This document shows, in pieces, positions 15,358 to 15,766 of a stretch of DNA of 15,766 bases (position 1 is the first letter of the stretch; each line of letters starts with the position of its first letter). The notes beneath the pieces are model-generated. The model did no database searches, had not been told where the DNA came from, and saw only the letters and a program-made list of their open reading frames with translations. The stretch is from Anaerolineales bacterium (GTDB lineage Bacteria; Chloroflexota; Anaerolineae; Anaerolineales; Villigracilaceae). A program made the position numbers and the translations under genes. The DNA lies in NCBI GenBank assembly GCA_025938055.1, contig JAICQC010000058.1, positions 1 through 15,766 on the forward strand, in the 5' to 3' direction.

Positions 15358-15766
15358 AGTCGAGAAAGCCCACTGGATCGTTCGCACCACACGAAGTTCA
15401 ACAGTTTATCTTACCCATCTCTCTTTCCACAGTAACGATCATGGCTGCCTTACTTTTGGAAGATGTGATGGACGGGACTCCTTTCAACACGGGCCTGTTT
15501 GTTCTGGGCTCCGTCATCATCCTTGGCACAATCATCAATCATTTTGTGATCATCCATACGGCTGATTTCCGAGAATCCTATGGCTGGTTAAATGCTATTC
15601 TGAGCGGGATAGGTCTGGGGCTGCTATCCTATGTTTTGCCTGAGCATGTGGGCAAAGCGATGCATATGTTGATCCCATTCGGCGTGATCGCTGTCGCGAT
15701 CATCTCCGGACGTCCCTATGCGTACACAACGCTTGGGGCGATCTTCCTCTTGAATCTGTCCCACGC
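15354..15766 (+). CDS. Multi-pass membrane protein, partial (cut by window end)
   Basis: A reading frame opens at the ATG overlapping the HD-GYP stop (ATGA, 15354-15357) and stays open to the window edge, giving 137 residues (start MKSRKPTGSFAPHEVQQ). Four to five hydrophobic spans are visible: about 18-36, 46-68, 78-95, 103-118 and 121-136. No catalytic domain is seen in this part. The 4-base overlap means it is translationally coupled to the HD-GYP protein, so a partner signalling protein (for example a GGDEF, HD-GYP or histidine kinase protein with a membrane input region) is a fair guess but unproven. The identity depends on sequence beyond the window. Confidence 0.7.
   Translation, partial: MKSRKPTGSFAPHEVQQFILPISLSTVTIMAALLLEDVMDGTPFNTGLFVLGSVIILGTIINHFVIIHTADFRESYGWLNAILSGIGLGLLSYVLPEHVGKAMHMLIPFGVIAVAIISGRPYAYTTLGAIFLLNLSH

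Overview
The window looks like a chromosomal segment of a Chloroflexota bacterium, most likely an anaerobic Anaerolineae-type lineage. The reasons are moderately GC-rich DNA and protein architectures common there: a GAF/HD-GYP receptor, a 7TM-GAF-HTH membrane regulator, and an ABC-2 permease joined to a SpoIIM-like domain. The taxonomic call is inference from protein character; no rRNA or other marker is present. Coding density is very high, no stretch above 300 bases lacks a gene, and I see no mobile element, CRISPR array, tRNA, rRNA or origin.

Layout: an HNH endonuclease gene (37-540, +) opens the window and converges on a long block of minus-strand genes at a perfect 16-bp bidirectional hairpin terminator (554-590). 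Read in the direction of transcription, the minus-strand block starts at 12624: purine nucleoside phosphorylase, a membrane-anchored protein with an Ig-like outer domain, a GNAT acetyltransferase, a 7TM/GAF/HTH membrane regulator, a triple-S1-domain RNA-binding protein and an FtsK/SpoIIIE DNA translocase. These six lie 7-36 nt apart and are probably one operon. After a 114-bp gap come a CDP-alcohol phosphatidyltransferase and lgt (1 nt apart), a cell-envelope lipid pair. After a further 104-bp gap carrying a plausible promoter come an ABC ATPase, an ABC-2 permease/SpoIIM fusion and an RNase Z-like metallo-beta-lactamase-fold hydrolase.

A divergent intergenic region (12625-12810) separates the PNP operon from a plus-strand signalling pair: a membrane-bound multi-GAF HD-GYP protein (probable c-di-GMP phosphodiesterase) and, overlapping it by ATGA, the start of another multi-pass membrane protein cut by the window end. 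The divergent region holds a perfect extended -10 for the PNP side, a 24-bp inverted repeat placed like an operator over its -35 region, and a -10 so close to the HD-GYP start that its mRNA may be nearly leaderless.

Most genes are housekeeping or envelope functions. The items most worth a second look are the permease-SpoIIM fusion, the kinase-less membrane regulator next to the S1 and ftsK genes, the palindrome between divergent promoters, and the Lgt that lacks the usual histidine of its HGG loop.
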